Below the pieces are notes generated by a model that did not search any database, was not told the DNA's origin, and worked only from the letters and a program-made list of their open reading frames with translations. A stretch of 52,526 nt of DNA from Parcubacteria group bacterium GW2011_GWA2_42_14 (GTDB lineage Bacteria > Patescibacteriota > Minisyncoccia > Sungbacterales > GWA2-42-14). A program made the position numbers and the translations under genes. The DNA lies in contig LCCV01000008.1 in NCBI GenBank assembly GCA_000998135.1, forward strand, positions 1 to 52,526. The letters are read 5' to 3'. Each line of letters begins with the position of its first letter. Position 1 is the stretch's first letter. Shown one piece after another: positions 45,161 to 52,360 of the stretch.

Positions 45161-45475
45161 ATGCCATCACCCCAGTTGGCCGCAGAGTTCCGCTCTGCAT
45201 CGGTGCGCGTCATCCGGAAGCATGGGGGTGGACCCACACGCTACGAGGGGTTTTTGCCCTCGCCTCCCGGATTATCCGTCATTAGTGGCAGCCAGTCCAC
45301 CGCTGACATCCCGCTATTGCTGCGGGACACGGCTACTGCCGGAGACGCACGAACTTGCGCCCCCACTCAGCCGTTGATTGACGATAGCGGACGCGCAAGT
45401 CCTTGCACTTTTACTTCTTGCCAGCCATTCATCCACTCCGCCGTAGTCGCTAGTCGCCGCAGGCGCCGCGGATGA
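45161..45475 (+). CDS. Doubtful GC-rich frame (104 aa)
   Basis: Preceded by AAGGGGGTGAACAACA, nearly the same leader as the convincing minus-strand gene at 43950, but the product (MPSPQLAAEFRSASVRVIRK...) is Ser/Pro/Arg-rich and lacks a protein-like pattern. The DNA is full of hairpins (GCAGAG/CTCTGC, CGAGGGG/CCCTCG, CCCGC/GCGGG), so it may be structured RNA instead. Confidence 0.2.
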   Translation: MPSPQLAAEFRSASVRVIRKHGGGPTRYEGFLPSPPGLSVISGSQSTADIPLLLRDTATAGDARTCAPTQPLIDDSGRASPCTFTSCQPFIHSAVVASRRRRRG

Positions 45476-45503
45476 CAGACTCCGGACGAACAGCTGGCAA
45501 GTT

Positions 45504-45584
45504 GCAAACGAACAGGTTTTTGCTGCCGATATCCTTCGCCTTCGCTCAGGATGACTTTTTAGCAACAAGAACCTGTTCGTTTGC
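45504..45584. repeat. GCAAACGAACAGG inverted repeat
   Basis: GCAAACGAACAGGTTTTTGC on the left and GCAACAAGAACCTGTTCGTTTGC (right, reversed) form a long stem around TGCCGATATCC...AGGATGACTTTTTA. Palindromic element. Confidence 0.65.
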
Positions 45585-46311
45585 CTTAAAAATTTATTAA
45601 AAGAACTTTTTGTCCGCAACTGTCCGCGTTAAATTCGCGTAATTGTCTGCGTAATTCTGCGTTAAGTCCGCAACTGTCCGCGTCCCCACAGGGAAGCCGC
45701 TAAATCGGTTATGGTGACCTCCGCGCGCGCTTTAAAGACAAAGTTGTTTATAAGCAACGACGCTTGTTGAGCCCATAACCGAGCCAGCGGCCTCCCTCCC
45801 AGCTTACGCTGGGCGAGGATCGCCTCGCCCCAAAGGGGCGGGCGGCCCCGCGAGAAGCTCCCCCCAGCCCCAGTTTTCGCCTTCCGAAACAAGATTGAAA
45901 TCTGTCTTAGAAAGCAAAAACTGGAGCTGGATACCTTTTAGCCTCATATTTTCAACCAAGGGCCTAATAAAGTTGTTTTATGCCTGTTGAAAATATGTTG
46001 TATCCGTTGATTTATTCCCGTCTGGCGGGCGAAGTCCCGAGTTAAACCCAGAATCCTTCGTCCAAAGCGCCGTTCCTTATAGCAGTATGAAAATTATTTC
46101 AGTTTTAAGTGATACAATATCACTAAACCATTTTATTTTGCTACTTAGATCGGACGTTTCAGATTTCTTGATTGTCAACATCATCATATTATCATATCAT
46201 TGACTAAATGTCAAGAATATGAGATAATTTATTTAAAGAAATACAAAAAACAGCATTTTTAGCTGATTTTTTTATATAATAAATCTGTCAAAAACTTTCA
46301 ACATTTTTTAA
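45585..46311. other. Long gap: structured GC-rich part, then AT-rich spacer
   Basis: Two direct copies of GTCCGCAACTGTCCGCGT (about 45611 and 45668). Then nested pairings CCGCT...CGGTTATGG / CCATAACCG...AGCGG (45690-45792), GGGCGAGG-n-CCTCGCCC and GCCCCAAAGGGGCGGGC (about 45810-45845), and a long stem CCAGCCCCAGTTTT / AAAACTGGAGCTGG (about 45864-45930). No gene seen. From about 46080 the DNA is AT-rich and leads to the deaminase promoter. Confidence 0.4.
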
Positions 46312-46340
46312 TTGACACGACAAATTTAATATGATAAAAT
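46312..46340 (+). promoter_or_regulatory. Promoter of the deaminase gene
   Basis: TTGACA (46312-46317), 17 bases, TAAAAT (46335-46340). Confidence 0.65.
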
Positions 46341-46388
46341 AAAATTAATCTTTAAAAACTATTATTGTAAAAACCAAGGATAGGACTA

Positions 46389-46859
46389 ATGCAGGCAAAA
46401 ATCGCCCTTTTCCCGCTTAACAACTCTCCGTTTTCCAAAGAACTGGAAATCGCCAAAAAAGAAGCTGAAAAAACACGCCATAAAATGAGGCATGGCGCCC
46501 TGATTATTGATAAAAAAAGGAAGATTTACCTTACGGGGTCAAATTCTCCCTGCGACGCTTTAACCCCTTTTTGGATTTTATATTCAAAATGCCACCCCAA
46601 CAGTATGAGGCACGCAGAAATTTCGGCTCTTGCCAAAACCCCATGCAAAAATATAATGAAAATCTTCAATCTAAAACCAATGGATATTCTCCGCGGGGCC
46701 ACGGTTTTTACATACCGCTTGTCCAAAACAGGCGTTACCGGGGTTTCCCGGCCATGTCCCAAAATATGCTGGCCGGCGCTTAAGGCGCTCGGCTTCAAAG
46801 ACGCGGTTTATATCGCTCGCTGCAACAACGAACTCATGGTCGCCCGCGAATATTTTTAA
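46389..46859 (+). CDS. Cytidine/deoxycytidylate-deaminase-family zinc enzyme
   Basis: 156 residues. Zinc-site motifs RHAEISAL (H-A-E, residues about 75-77) and SRPCPKIC (P-C-x-x-C, near 121-126) are those of the CDA/dCMP deaminase fold. The N-terminal helix and GALIIDKKRKIYLTGSN strand fit. The substrate base is not clear (cytosine, deoxycytidylate or a tRNA/guanine type). Ribosome-binding site AAGGATAGGACTA. Monocistronic with its own promoter and terminator. Confidence 0.8.
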   Translation: MQAKIALFPLNNSPFSKELEIAKKEAEKTRHKMRHGALIIDKKRKIYLTGSNSPCDALTPFWILYSKCHPNSMRHAEISALAKTPCKNIMKIFNLKPMDILRGATVFTYRLSKTGVTGVSRPCPKICWPALKALGFKDAVYIARCNNELMVAREYF

Positions 46860-46905
46860 CCCCGCCCCTGAAATATCGCAGAGGACAACGGGGTTTTTGT
46901 TTTTA
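46860..46905 (+). terminator. Terminator of the deaminase gene
   Basis: CCCCG (46860-46864) pairs with CGGGG (46890-46894) around a 25-base loop, followed by TTTTTGTTTTT. Confidence 0.65.
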
Positions 46906-46983
46906 CGCCAAGGTCATTTGCATGAAAAGCATAATATCTTTAACTATTTTTCAAAAACAAAGTAATTCTATCCACACTTCTTT

Positions 46984-47011
46984 TTGACTTTTATATCAGG
47001 CATGCTACATT
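46984..47011 (+). promoter_or_regulatory. Promoter of the 47052 gene
   Basis: TTGACT (46984-46989), 16 bases, TACATT (47006-47011). Confidence 0.5.
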
Positions 47012-47051
47012 AATTTATGCAATAGCTCTTTAAACAAAAACGGGCAGAAAA

Positions 47052-47417
47052 ATGGAAAAAACCGGAGAATTTCGAAAGCTGGGCGGAGCGATTATCGGAG
47101 CTTTTCTCGGAGCTTTGGTTGGCGGATATTACAGCGGCTATGTGGCATTCGGCCTTGTTTTTGGAGGCGCTTGGGCCATGGCCTGGTTTTTAGAAATTCT
47201 GTTTTTCCGAAAAAATTTCTTATTTTTTGTTGTTTTTTGGTTTATTTCGTATTCAATATTGCTTTCTTATTTTGACATTACAATACCAGAGACAATATCC
47301 GGCATATTAACAGTCCTTGTGGGCTACATAGCGGGAACAATTATTTTAGGAATTCTTTGGACAATATTATTTTCATTCAAGTCCGACTCGAAAAATACAA
47401 AAAAAGACGGGCAGTAA
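47052..47417 (+). CDS. Hypothetical membrane protein (121 aa)
   Basis: Four hydrophobic segments: GGAIIGAFLGALVGGYYSGY, FGLVFGGAWAMAWFLEILFF, FLFFVVFWFISYSILLSYF and ISGILTVLVGYIAGTIILGIL. A Gly-rich first pair and a Lys-rich C-terminal tail. No family recognised. The terminator overlaps the stop codon. Confidence 0.6.
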   Translation: MEKTGEFRKLGGAIIGAFLGALVGGYYSGYVAFGLVFGGAWAMAWFLEILFFRKNFLFFVVFWFISYSILLSYFDITIPETISGILTVLVGYIAGTIILGILWTILFSFKSDSKNTKKDGQ

Positions 47418-47431
47418 AAACTGCCCTTTTA
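47409..47431 (+). terminator. Terminator overlapping the stop codon
   Basis: GGGCAGT-aaaa-ACTGCCC followed by TTTT; the TAA stop lies in the loop region. Confidence 0.75.
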
Positions 47432-47459
47432 ATTATCCACCGCGAACACAGAAAAACAC

Positions 47460-47487
47460 TTGACGAATTTTTCTATATGGCTATACT
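47460..47487 (+). promoter_or_regulatory. Promoter of the rplJ-rplL operon
   Basis: TTGACG (47460-47465), 16 bases, TATACT (47482-47487). Start of the L10 leader. Confidence 0.6.
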
Positions 47488-47493
47488 AAATAA

Positions 47494-47684
47494 ATAGTTT
47501 CCTAAGACAGTCCCGATTTTGTCTCCGGCGGAGCCGGGGGTACAAAATCGAGGATCCCGACTTCTTTAATGTAATTAAAATGAGGCGTCGGGACAGGCAA
47601 ACACTAAGTCCTGCCGAGGATACGAAACAATCGCTTTTTTGCTGATTTTTTGTATTTTTGGCCGGACCAAACCGGTTATTTTTT
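47494..47684 (+). promoter_or_regulatory. L10-type ribosomal protein leader
   Basis: A folded leader before rplJ. CTAAGACAGTCCCGA opens a stem that closes with TCGGGACAGG; an inner stem GATTTTGT...ACAAAATC encloses CTCCGGCGGAGCCGGGG. The AGACAG kink-type motif and GTCCTGCCGAGGATACGAAACAATC are as in known L10 leaders, where the L10-L7/L12 complex binds its own mRNA. A T-rich stretch (CTTTTTTGCTGATTTTTTGTATTTTT) before the start codon may add termination control. Confidence 0.65.
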
Positions 47685-48206
47685 ATGCCATTAACACGAG
47701 AAAAAAAATCTAAAATTGTTGAAGAATTAACGGAAATGTTCAAAAAGCAAAAAATTGCCGTATTTTCCGATTTCCGCGGAGTGGGCGTTTCAAAATTAAC
47801 CGCTTTGAGGCGGGAAATGAAAAAAACCGGAGCCGAATTCAGGGTTGCCAAAAAAACTTTTTTGCGAATTGCCCTTAAGGTAATCGGCATTGATTATGAC
47901 CCCAAAGAGCTTGAAGGAGAAATTGGGGTTATTCTCGGTTATGAGGACCAGATTGCGCCGGTGAAATCAGCCGTTAAATTCGGCAAAGAAAACAAAACGT
48001 TTAAAATTTTAAAAGGAATTCTTGACGGAAAATTTCTTGAAGGAAAAGATGTTTTAGCGCTTGCCAAACTTCCTTCACGCGAACAATTGCTTGCCAAACT
48101 CGTTTGGACGCTTAACTCTCCGATTCAGGGATTTCACAATGTTTTAAATGCCAACCTTAAAAACTTGGTAGTAGTATTAAATAAAATTAATAACTTAAAA
48201 AAATAA
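47685..48206 (+). CDS. rplJ: 50S ribosomal protein L10
   Basis: 173 residues from ATG 47685. MPLTREKKSKIVEELTEMFKKQKIAVFSDFRGVGVSKLTALRREMKKTGAEFRVAKKTFLRIAL is the L10 N-terminal rRNA-binding domain; the C-terminal helix (FHNVLNANLKNLVVVLNKINNL) is the L7/L12 dimer platform. Encoded before rplL, in the standard order, behind an autoregulatory-type leader. Confidence 0.95.
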   Translation: MPLTREKKSKIVEELTEMFKKQKIAVFSDFRGVGVSKLTALRREMKKTGAEFRVAKKTFLRIALKVIGIDYDPKELEGEIGVILGYEDQIAPVKSAVKFGKENKTFKILKGILDGKFLEGKDVLALAKLPSREQLLAKLVWTLNSPIQGFHNVLNANLKNLVVVLNKINNLKK

Positions 48207-48235
48207 TTAAAAATATTTTAGAGCGGCAGTGTGTC

Positions 48236-48431
48236 ATCCCCCACCAATTTTGCGGTTATGACATAAGCGGGGCGCTTCGCCCATAATCGGGATGGCCTAT
48301 TCGGCCACGCGCCCCGCACCAGTTGCATCACACATGGTTCTACATCAGTTTTGTCCATAAATTTTGGCAAAATTGGTGGGGGACGATCATGATTGCAACT
48401 AAATTTTATTCGCTTACGCTCTAAAATTTAG
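48236..48431 (+). promoter_or_regulatory. Large folded intercistronic region between rplJ and rplL
   Basis: Outer stem ATCCCCCACCAATTTTGC (48236-48253) pairs with GCAAAATTGGTGGGGG (48367-48382). Inside, GGGGCGC pairs with GCGCCCC. A second hairpin CTAAATTTTA/TAAAATTTAG (48399-48431) ends 6 bases before the rplL ATG. There is no T-tract. It may set the fourfold excess of L7/L12 over L10 by mRNA processing or translation control; this is inference. Confidence 0.55.
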
Positions 48432-48437
48432 GCAATC

Positions 48438-48812
48438 ATGTCGAAAAATGATATAATAGAGTCAGTAGAAAAGATGACGGTTTTGGAGCTTTCCGAATTG
48501 GTAAAAGCTCTTGAAGAAAGGTTCGGCGTATCGGCGGCCATGCCGATGATGGCCGCGGCTCCGGCCGCCGCTTCCGAAGAAGGAGCCACCAAAGAAGAAA
48601 AAACTTCTTTTACGGTTGAACTTAAATCGGGCGGAGGACAAAAAATTCAGGTCATCAAAGCACTTCGGGAACTTACCAGTCTTGGCCTCAAAGAAGCCAA
48701 GGACTTGGTTGATGCCGCTCCCAAAGCGGTAAAAGAAGGAATGTCCAAAGCGGACGCGGAAGAAATGAAAAAGAAACTGGAAGAAGCGGGAGCGACGGTT
48801 GAGATAAAATAG
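48438..48812 (+). CDS. rplL: 50S ribosomal protein L7/L12
   Basis: 124 residues. N-terminal dimer helix ([27 protein letters not shown]), Ala/Pro/Met hinge ([22 protein letters not shown]) and the conserved C-terminal domain ([56 protein letters not shown]). It forms the ribosomal stalk that recruits translation factors. No Shine-Dalgarno sequence; a hairpin lies just upstream. Confidence 0.96.
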   Translation: MSKNDIIESVEKMTVLELSELVKALEERFGVSAAMPMMAAAPAAASEEGATKEEKTSFTVELKSGGGQKIQVIKALRELTSLGLKEAKDLVDAAPKAVKEGMSKADAEEMKKKLEEAGATVEIK

Positions 48813-48837
48813 AGACATGAAACAAGCGACATGAAAC
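48813..48837. repeat. CATG repeat, left flank of the four-helix-bundle gene
   Basis: AGACATGAAACAAGCGACATG, then AAAC, running into the start codon of the next gene. Inverted relative to the copy at 49195. Confidence 0.6.
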
Positions 48838-49194
48838 ATGGAATATTCTGGTTATAGAAAATTAAATGTCTATCTCAAATCGCATGCGCTTGTTTTATTA
48901 GTATATAAAGTTACAAAAACTTTTCCGAAAGACGAATTATTCTGTTTAACTTCTCAGATGCGAAGATGCTCTATTTCCGTGCCAGCAAATATTGTTGAAG
49001 GATATGGACGAAGAACAGCAAATGATAAACTACAATTTTACTACATAGCCAGAGGCTCGCTTAATGAATTGGAATACTATATTGATTTAGCTTTAGATTT
49101 GGGATATATCACGGAAAAAGATTATGAGGAATTACAAAATTTAAGAAATGATGTAGGCCGTTTATTAAACGGTTTTATAAAATCAATAAAGTAA
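48838..49194 (+). CDS. Four-helix-bundle protein (23S rRNA IVS-protein/Avd-like family)
   Basis: 118 residues. The family signature FCLTSQMRRCSISVPANIVEGYGRR is clear, with four helices in total. Such proteins are encoded in intervening sequences of bacterial 23S rRNA and as free genes, and share the fold of Avd of diversity-generating retroelements; their molecular role is not settled. Here the gene interrupts the ribosomal operon region between rplL and a winged-helix gene and is bracketed within a few bases by inverted copies of the CATGTCAC repeat, as if it were carried by that element. Confidence 0.88.
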   Translation: MEYSGYRKLNVYLKSHALVLLVYKVTKTFPKDELFCLTSQMRRCSISVPANIVEGYGRRTANDKLQFYYIARGSLNELEYYIDLALDLGYITEKDYEELQNLRNDVGRLLNGFIKSIK

Positions 49195-49227
49195 ACATGT
49201 CACATGTCTCATGTCACATATAGCTAA
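49195..49227. repeat. CATG repeat, right flank of the four-helix-bundle gene
   Basis: CATGTCACATGTCTCATGTC followed by ACATATAGCTA. Inverse of the left flank; sits between the stop codon of the four-helix-bundle gene and the next start. Confidence 0.6.
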
Positions 49228-49228
49228 A

Positions 49229-49597
49229 ATGGAACAAATTCTAGACAAATTATTTGAATCAACTACCAAGGTTCGGCTTTTGAAACTGTTTTTAATGAAC
49301 CCGGACGGGCAATTTACCATGCCCGAAGTTGTCAAACAAACACAGCTGAAACGCCAAGCAGTAAAAAAAGAATTGGCCAAACTGATGCGACTTGGCTTGG
49401 TAAAAACTAAAATTTTAACCATTCCGGAGTTAAGGGTTAAGAAACTCAAGAAAATACTGAATCCCCAACCTAAAAACCAAGTTGTAAAAAATAAAAAAAC
49501 CGCCGCAAAAGAAAACGGCCGAAAGAACGAAAACAGCCATAAAAGCCCTGGAAGGAAAAACGGCAAAGAAAAGGTTAAATCAAAAAAGAAGAAATAA
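49229..49597 (+). CDS. Winged-helix DNA-binding protein with basic tail
   Basis: 122 residues from ATG 49229. Winged helix at about 1-65 (ILDKLFESTTKVRLLKLFLMNPDGQFTMPEVVKQTQLKRQAVKKELAKLMRLGLV). The rest is a Lys/Asn-rich disordered tail ending in KSKKKK. Probably a transcription regulator of the small CPR type. The start lies inside or next to a repeat; no Shine-Dalgarno sequence. Confidence 0.75.
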   Translation: MEQILDKLFESTTKVRLLKLFLMNPDGQFTMPEVVKQTQLKRQAVKKELAKLMRLGLVKTKILTIPELRVKKLKKILNPQPKNQVVKNKKTAAKENGRKNENSHKSPGRKNGKEKVKSKKKK

Positions 49598-49598
49598 C

Positions 49599-49684
49599 GC
49601 GACTCTAATTTACCAATAGTGACAGAATGATTCTGATAATTTATTTGGGTCATTCGCGTGAAAAATTATAGACATTTGAGTCGC
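49599..49684. repeat. GCGACTC...GAGTCGC inverted repeat, copy 2
   Basis: Ends GCGACTC and GAGTCGC and interior GGGTCATTCGCGTGAAAAAT match the copy at 34531-34615. Confidence 0.7.
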
Positions 49685-49725
49685 TATCCATAAAATTATT
49701 TTTAACCGCTTATTAGTAAACTATT

Positions 49726-50991
49726 ATGGCCGGAACAGAAATAAAAAAAGAAATAGGCAAAGAAACTACTGAAACAATCACAATGAAGCCGGAGAAAGAA
49801 CCGCAGGTAAACCTTGCCGACCCTGAAAACAAGGGAATTTTTGAGCGTTTAAGCGACAAGGCTAAAAGTTTCGGAGCCAATCTCTATGAGAAAGCCAAAA
49901 TCAATATCGTTGACCGGGCCAAAATTATGTATAATGAAGATCTTTTCAGCTGGCATGATGAAATTTCCTTAGGAGTTGCTTCGAAAATTCGCGGACACGA
50001 CCAGCGAATCGGGGCTTTGGAAAAATCCCTGGTTGAGCAGGACCGCCGCCTTGATTCCTACAAAAAACGTTTTGGCAAATTGCCGCCGGATCTTCAGGAA
50101 AAAGCATATCTTGAAAAACAGAATTTGGAAAGACAAAAAGAAATATTAAAAAACCAAAGGGACAGAATGCAAACCCAATTGGAATTCCGCAACAACAAAA
50201 AGTCGCTTTACGAAAACAGAAGAAACGAGATTGCCCAAGAAGTAAACGGTCGAATCCAAGAACGATTTGTGGCGCCGCGCGAAAAAAGAATTGAATCGCT
50301 CCAAGAGGAAAAAGGTAAATTCGACCAAGAAATATATGCTTTCGTGTCAACCAAAACGGAGTTGGAAAAAGAGCTGACCGAACTTAAAAGCGAAGTCGAA
50401 AACGTTGAATCCGACTGGGAAAAAGATGCTTTGGGCCGCATTATCAAAGAATTGCAAGGTGAACTTAAAGAAAGTAATAATTATATAAAGTCGCGCCTGA
50501 AAGAAAGGGCGGCCATTGAGAAAAAACTGGTTAAATTGGACAAAAAAGCAAATAATTGGAGGGACTACCAAAATGAATTCGCGCGCGTAACGCAAAGAAC
50601 TTCGCATTATCCGGAAACAGGCGAAAAACCGAGAGAAAAAATAAAAACCGAACGCCGCGAAATCAGCGCCAAAACCTCAGGAACAACGGGAGAAATAACC
50701 GAAACAAAACCAATAATCGAAACCAAAGAAGAAATAGAAAAATTATCGGCCTCCGACTACATCAATGAATGGAATCGGTATTTTAGAAGCGAAATGGAAA
50801 TAAAACCGAAATCGTTTGTGGAAATTTCAAAAATCGACCAAAAAGAAGAATTAACAATTGCCGAATTGGAAAATCTCATAAGAAATTATTATATGGCCGC
50901 AAGCAAAGAAAAAATAAGGCCGCTAAAACTTAAGGAGCGGGAACTGGAAAAACGGTTAAAAACGCTTCGCCGATACTTAATAGGTTTTTAA
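49726..50991 (+). CDS. Long coiled-coil hypothetical protein (421 aa)
   Basis: No family recognised. Residues about 85-290 are near-continuous coiled coil (RIGALEKSLVEQDRRLDSYKKRFGK; EKQNLERQKEILKNQRDRMQTQLEF; LEKELTELKSEVENVESDWEK). The first 50 residues are charged and likely unstructured. The C-terminal 80 residues (ASDYINEWNRYFRSEMEIKPKSFVEISKI...LEKRLKTLRRYLIGF) form a separate helical part. No membrane segment. A second, short coiled-coil gene follows 18 bases later. Confidence 0.75.
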   Translation: MAGTEIKKEIGKETTETITMKPEKEPQVNLADPENKGIFERLSDKAKSFGANLYEKAKINIVDRAKIMYNEDLFSWHDEISLGVASKIRGHDQRIGALEKSLVEQDRRLDSYKKRFGKLPPDLQEKAYLEKQNLERQKEILKNQRDRMQTQLEFRNNKKSLYENRRNEIAQEVNGRIQERFVAPREKRIESLQEEKGKFDQEIYAFVSTKTELEKELTELKSEVENVESDWEKDALGRIIKELQGELKESNNYIKSRLKERAAIEKKLVKLDKKANNWRDYQNEFARVTQRTSHYPETGEKPREKIKTERREISAKTSGTTGEITETKPIIETKEEIEKLSASDYINEWNRYFRSEMEIKPKSFVEISKIDQKEELTIAELENLIRNYYMAASKEKIRPLKLKERELEKRLKTLRRYLIGF

Positions 50992-51009
50992 TTTCTTTTA
51001 TTTAAACAA

Positions 51010-51258
51010 ATGAACGTCCGCGATACAACAAACAAAACAAATGATGGGCTAAAAAGAGCCCAAGACCTTTTGGCCAAAGCAAAAAAGGCCAATTCTGATT
51101 TTGTCCAAAAAACTGATATTTTAATTAAAAACATAAACCAAGGAATTAACCAAGCCAACCAAGAACTGGGAAAAAATCAAAAAGAGTTCAAGAATTTTGA
51201 AAAAGATTCTACAAACAAAATGGATAAAGCGGTTTTGGAATTTTTATCTGAAGAATAA
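51010..51258 (+). CDS. Small coiled-coil protein (82 aa)
   Basis: Entirely helical and charged: LKRAQDLLAKAKKANSDFVQ, then DILIKNINQGINQANQELGKNQKEFKNFEKDSTNKMDKAVLEFL. Co-directional and close to the preceding long coiled-coil gene and the following one. Unknown. Confidence 0.6.
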   Translation: MNVRDTTNKTNDGLKRAQDLLAKAKKANSDFVQKTDILIKNINQGINQANQELGKNQKEFKNFEKDSTNKMDKAVLEFLSEE

Positions 51259-51274
51259 TTTTCTCCAAACACCT

Positions 51275-51658
51275 ATGAAAAAGCAAATATATTTCGTAAA
51301 TAAGGACTTTCAGTTTTTTCCGGAACTGCGGCTTCTTGCCCTGAAAGCGGCTCCAGCTAACCGTTCCCATCTTTTGCGTCGGTTAAATTCTCTCGGAGGA
51401 GTAAAACTTGCCATTCTTGCCGGAATTTTTATTAACTCGGAAAATTCCCGCGCCGATTTACTATTGGTCGGAGATAAACTAAAAAAGGCCCGGCTCAACA
51501 ACTTTTTTTCATGGCTTGAATCAGAAATCGGCAAAGAACTGAACTACGTAGTTATGCCCACCGAAGAATTCAAATACCGCATGGATATGTATGACCGTTT
51601 TGTACGAGACATTTTAGAATATCCGCATAAAAAATTAATAAATAAAATGCATATTTAG
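51275..51658 (+). CDS. Degenerate nucleotidyltransferase-like protein
   Basis: 127 residues from ATG 51275. The plan LRRLNSLGGVKLAILAGIFI, NSENSRADLLLVGDKLKKARLNNFFSWLE, GKELNYVVMPTEEFKYRMDMYDRFVRDILEYPHKKLIN follows minimal nucleotidyltransferases preceded by a short helix-turn-helix. The GS-x-x-x-G...SD-x-D site is partly lost (AG-x-F, RADLLLVGD), so it may be inactive or a regulator. Confidence 0.6.
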   Translation: MKKQIYFVNKDFQFFPELRLLALKAAPANRSHLLRRLNSLGGVKLAILAGIFINSENSRADLLLVGDKLKKARLNNFFSWLESEIGKELNYVVMPTEEFKYRMDMYDRFVRDILEYPHKKLINKMHI

Positions 51659-51738
51659 AATTACTTTAAAAGCAAGTTTAAACGCAACCAATTGCGTAAA
51701 ACTAAACGCAAATTATTGAAATCAGTTAAAATAAACGA

Positions 51739-51767
51739 TTGATAAAAATATCATAAAAAGCTATAAT
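51739..51767 (+). promoter_or_regulatory. Promoter of the third toxin-antitoxin operon
   Basis: TTGATA (51739-51744), 17 bases, TATAAT (51762-51767). Transcription should begin at the A of the ATG at 51774, giving a leaderless message. Confidence 0.65.
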
Positions 51768-51773
51768 ATAACC

Positions 51774-51998
51774 ATGAACACCATAACCATTCCAAAAAAA
51801 GAATATCAGGAACTTGTTGAAAAAAGGATTCGCTACGATTATCTTCGCCAAATGATGGAAAGAGATTTGTTCTCGCCGCCGCCGGAAAAAAACAGAAAAA
51901 AAATCGTTTCTGCTTTTAAAGTAGCGGAAAAATATAACCAAAAATTTCTGAAAAGCTTAGAAAAAGGGATAAAACGCTCTTCGTATTTTAATTCATGA
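51774..51998 (+). CDS. Antitoxin of the third RelE-type pair
   Basis: 74 residues: TITIPKKEYQELVEKRIRYDYLRQMME, then a Pro-rich turn (LFSPPPEKNRKKIVSAFK) and a helix. The short N-terminal strand plus helix is of the kind seen in small RelE antitoxins of CPR genomes. Its stop overlaps the toxin start (ATGA), showing translational coupling. Confidence 0.75.
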   Translation: MNTITIPKKEYQELVEKRIRYDYLRQMMERDLFSPPPEKNRKKIVSAFKVAEKYNQKFLKSLEKGIKRSSYFNS

Positions 51999-52243
51999 AA
52001 ATCTTACCCATCCGCGAGGATCTAAAAAAATATCTTAACAAAAGACGTCTTGAGAAAAAATTTGAAAAACAAAAATTTTTGTTTGAGCAAAATCCATTTC
52101 ACCCGAGTTTAGAAACCGAACTTTTAGAGCCGCAAAAAATGCGATTCTGGAGTTTCAGAATTGACCGAAAGTATCGGGCAATTTTTATTTTCCTAGAAAA
52201 TAACTCCGTGGAAATAATTGATATTAACAATCATTACCAATAA
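51995..52243 (+). CDS. RelE-superfamily toxin (third pair)
   Basis: 82 residues: LKKYLNKRRLEKKFEKQKFLFEQNPFHPSLETELLEPQKMRFWSFRIDRKYRAIFIFLENNSVEIIDINNHYQ. NPFHPSLETELLEP and W-S-F-R-I-D-x-K-Y-R-A-I align with the toxin at 18756. Terminal His of DINNHYQ matches the end of the 1251 toxin (IGDHSIYQ). Confidence 0.82.
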   Translation: MKILPIREDLKKYLNKRRLEKKFEKQKFLFEQNPFHPSLETELLEPQKMRFWSFRIDRKYRAIFIFLENNSVEIIDINNHYQ

Positions 52244-52360
52244 AACTATCGACATGGTTCGCAAATCATCATTGGTCGCGTGTCCCACTTCAACGAATCC
52301 CTTCTTGATCTCCAAATAATCAGATAGAAGTCAACTCGTCGTCGTCGATTTCTTATTCTT

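Noticed and set aside
45161-45475. tRNA-Ser-like fold on the minus strand near 45300-45430
   Set aside because: GGCGGAG/CTCCGGC could pair as an acceptor, but no valid anticodon or T arm could be placed.
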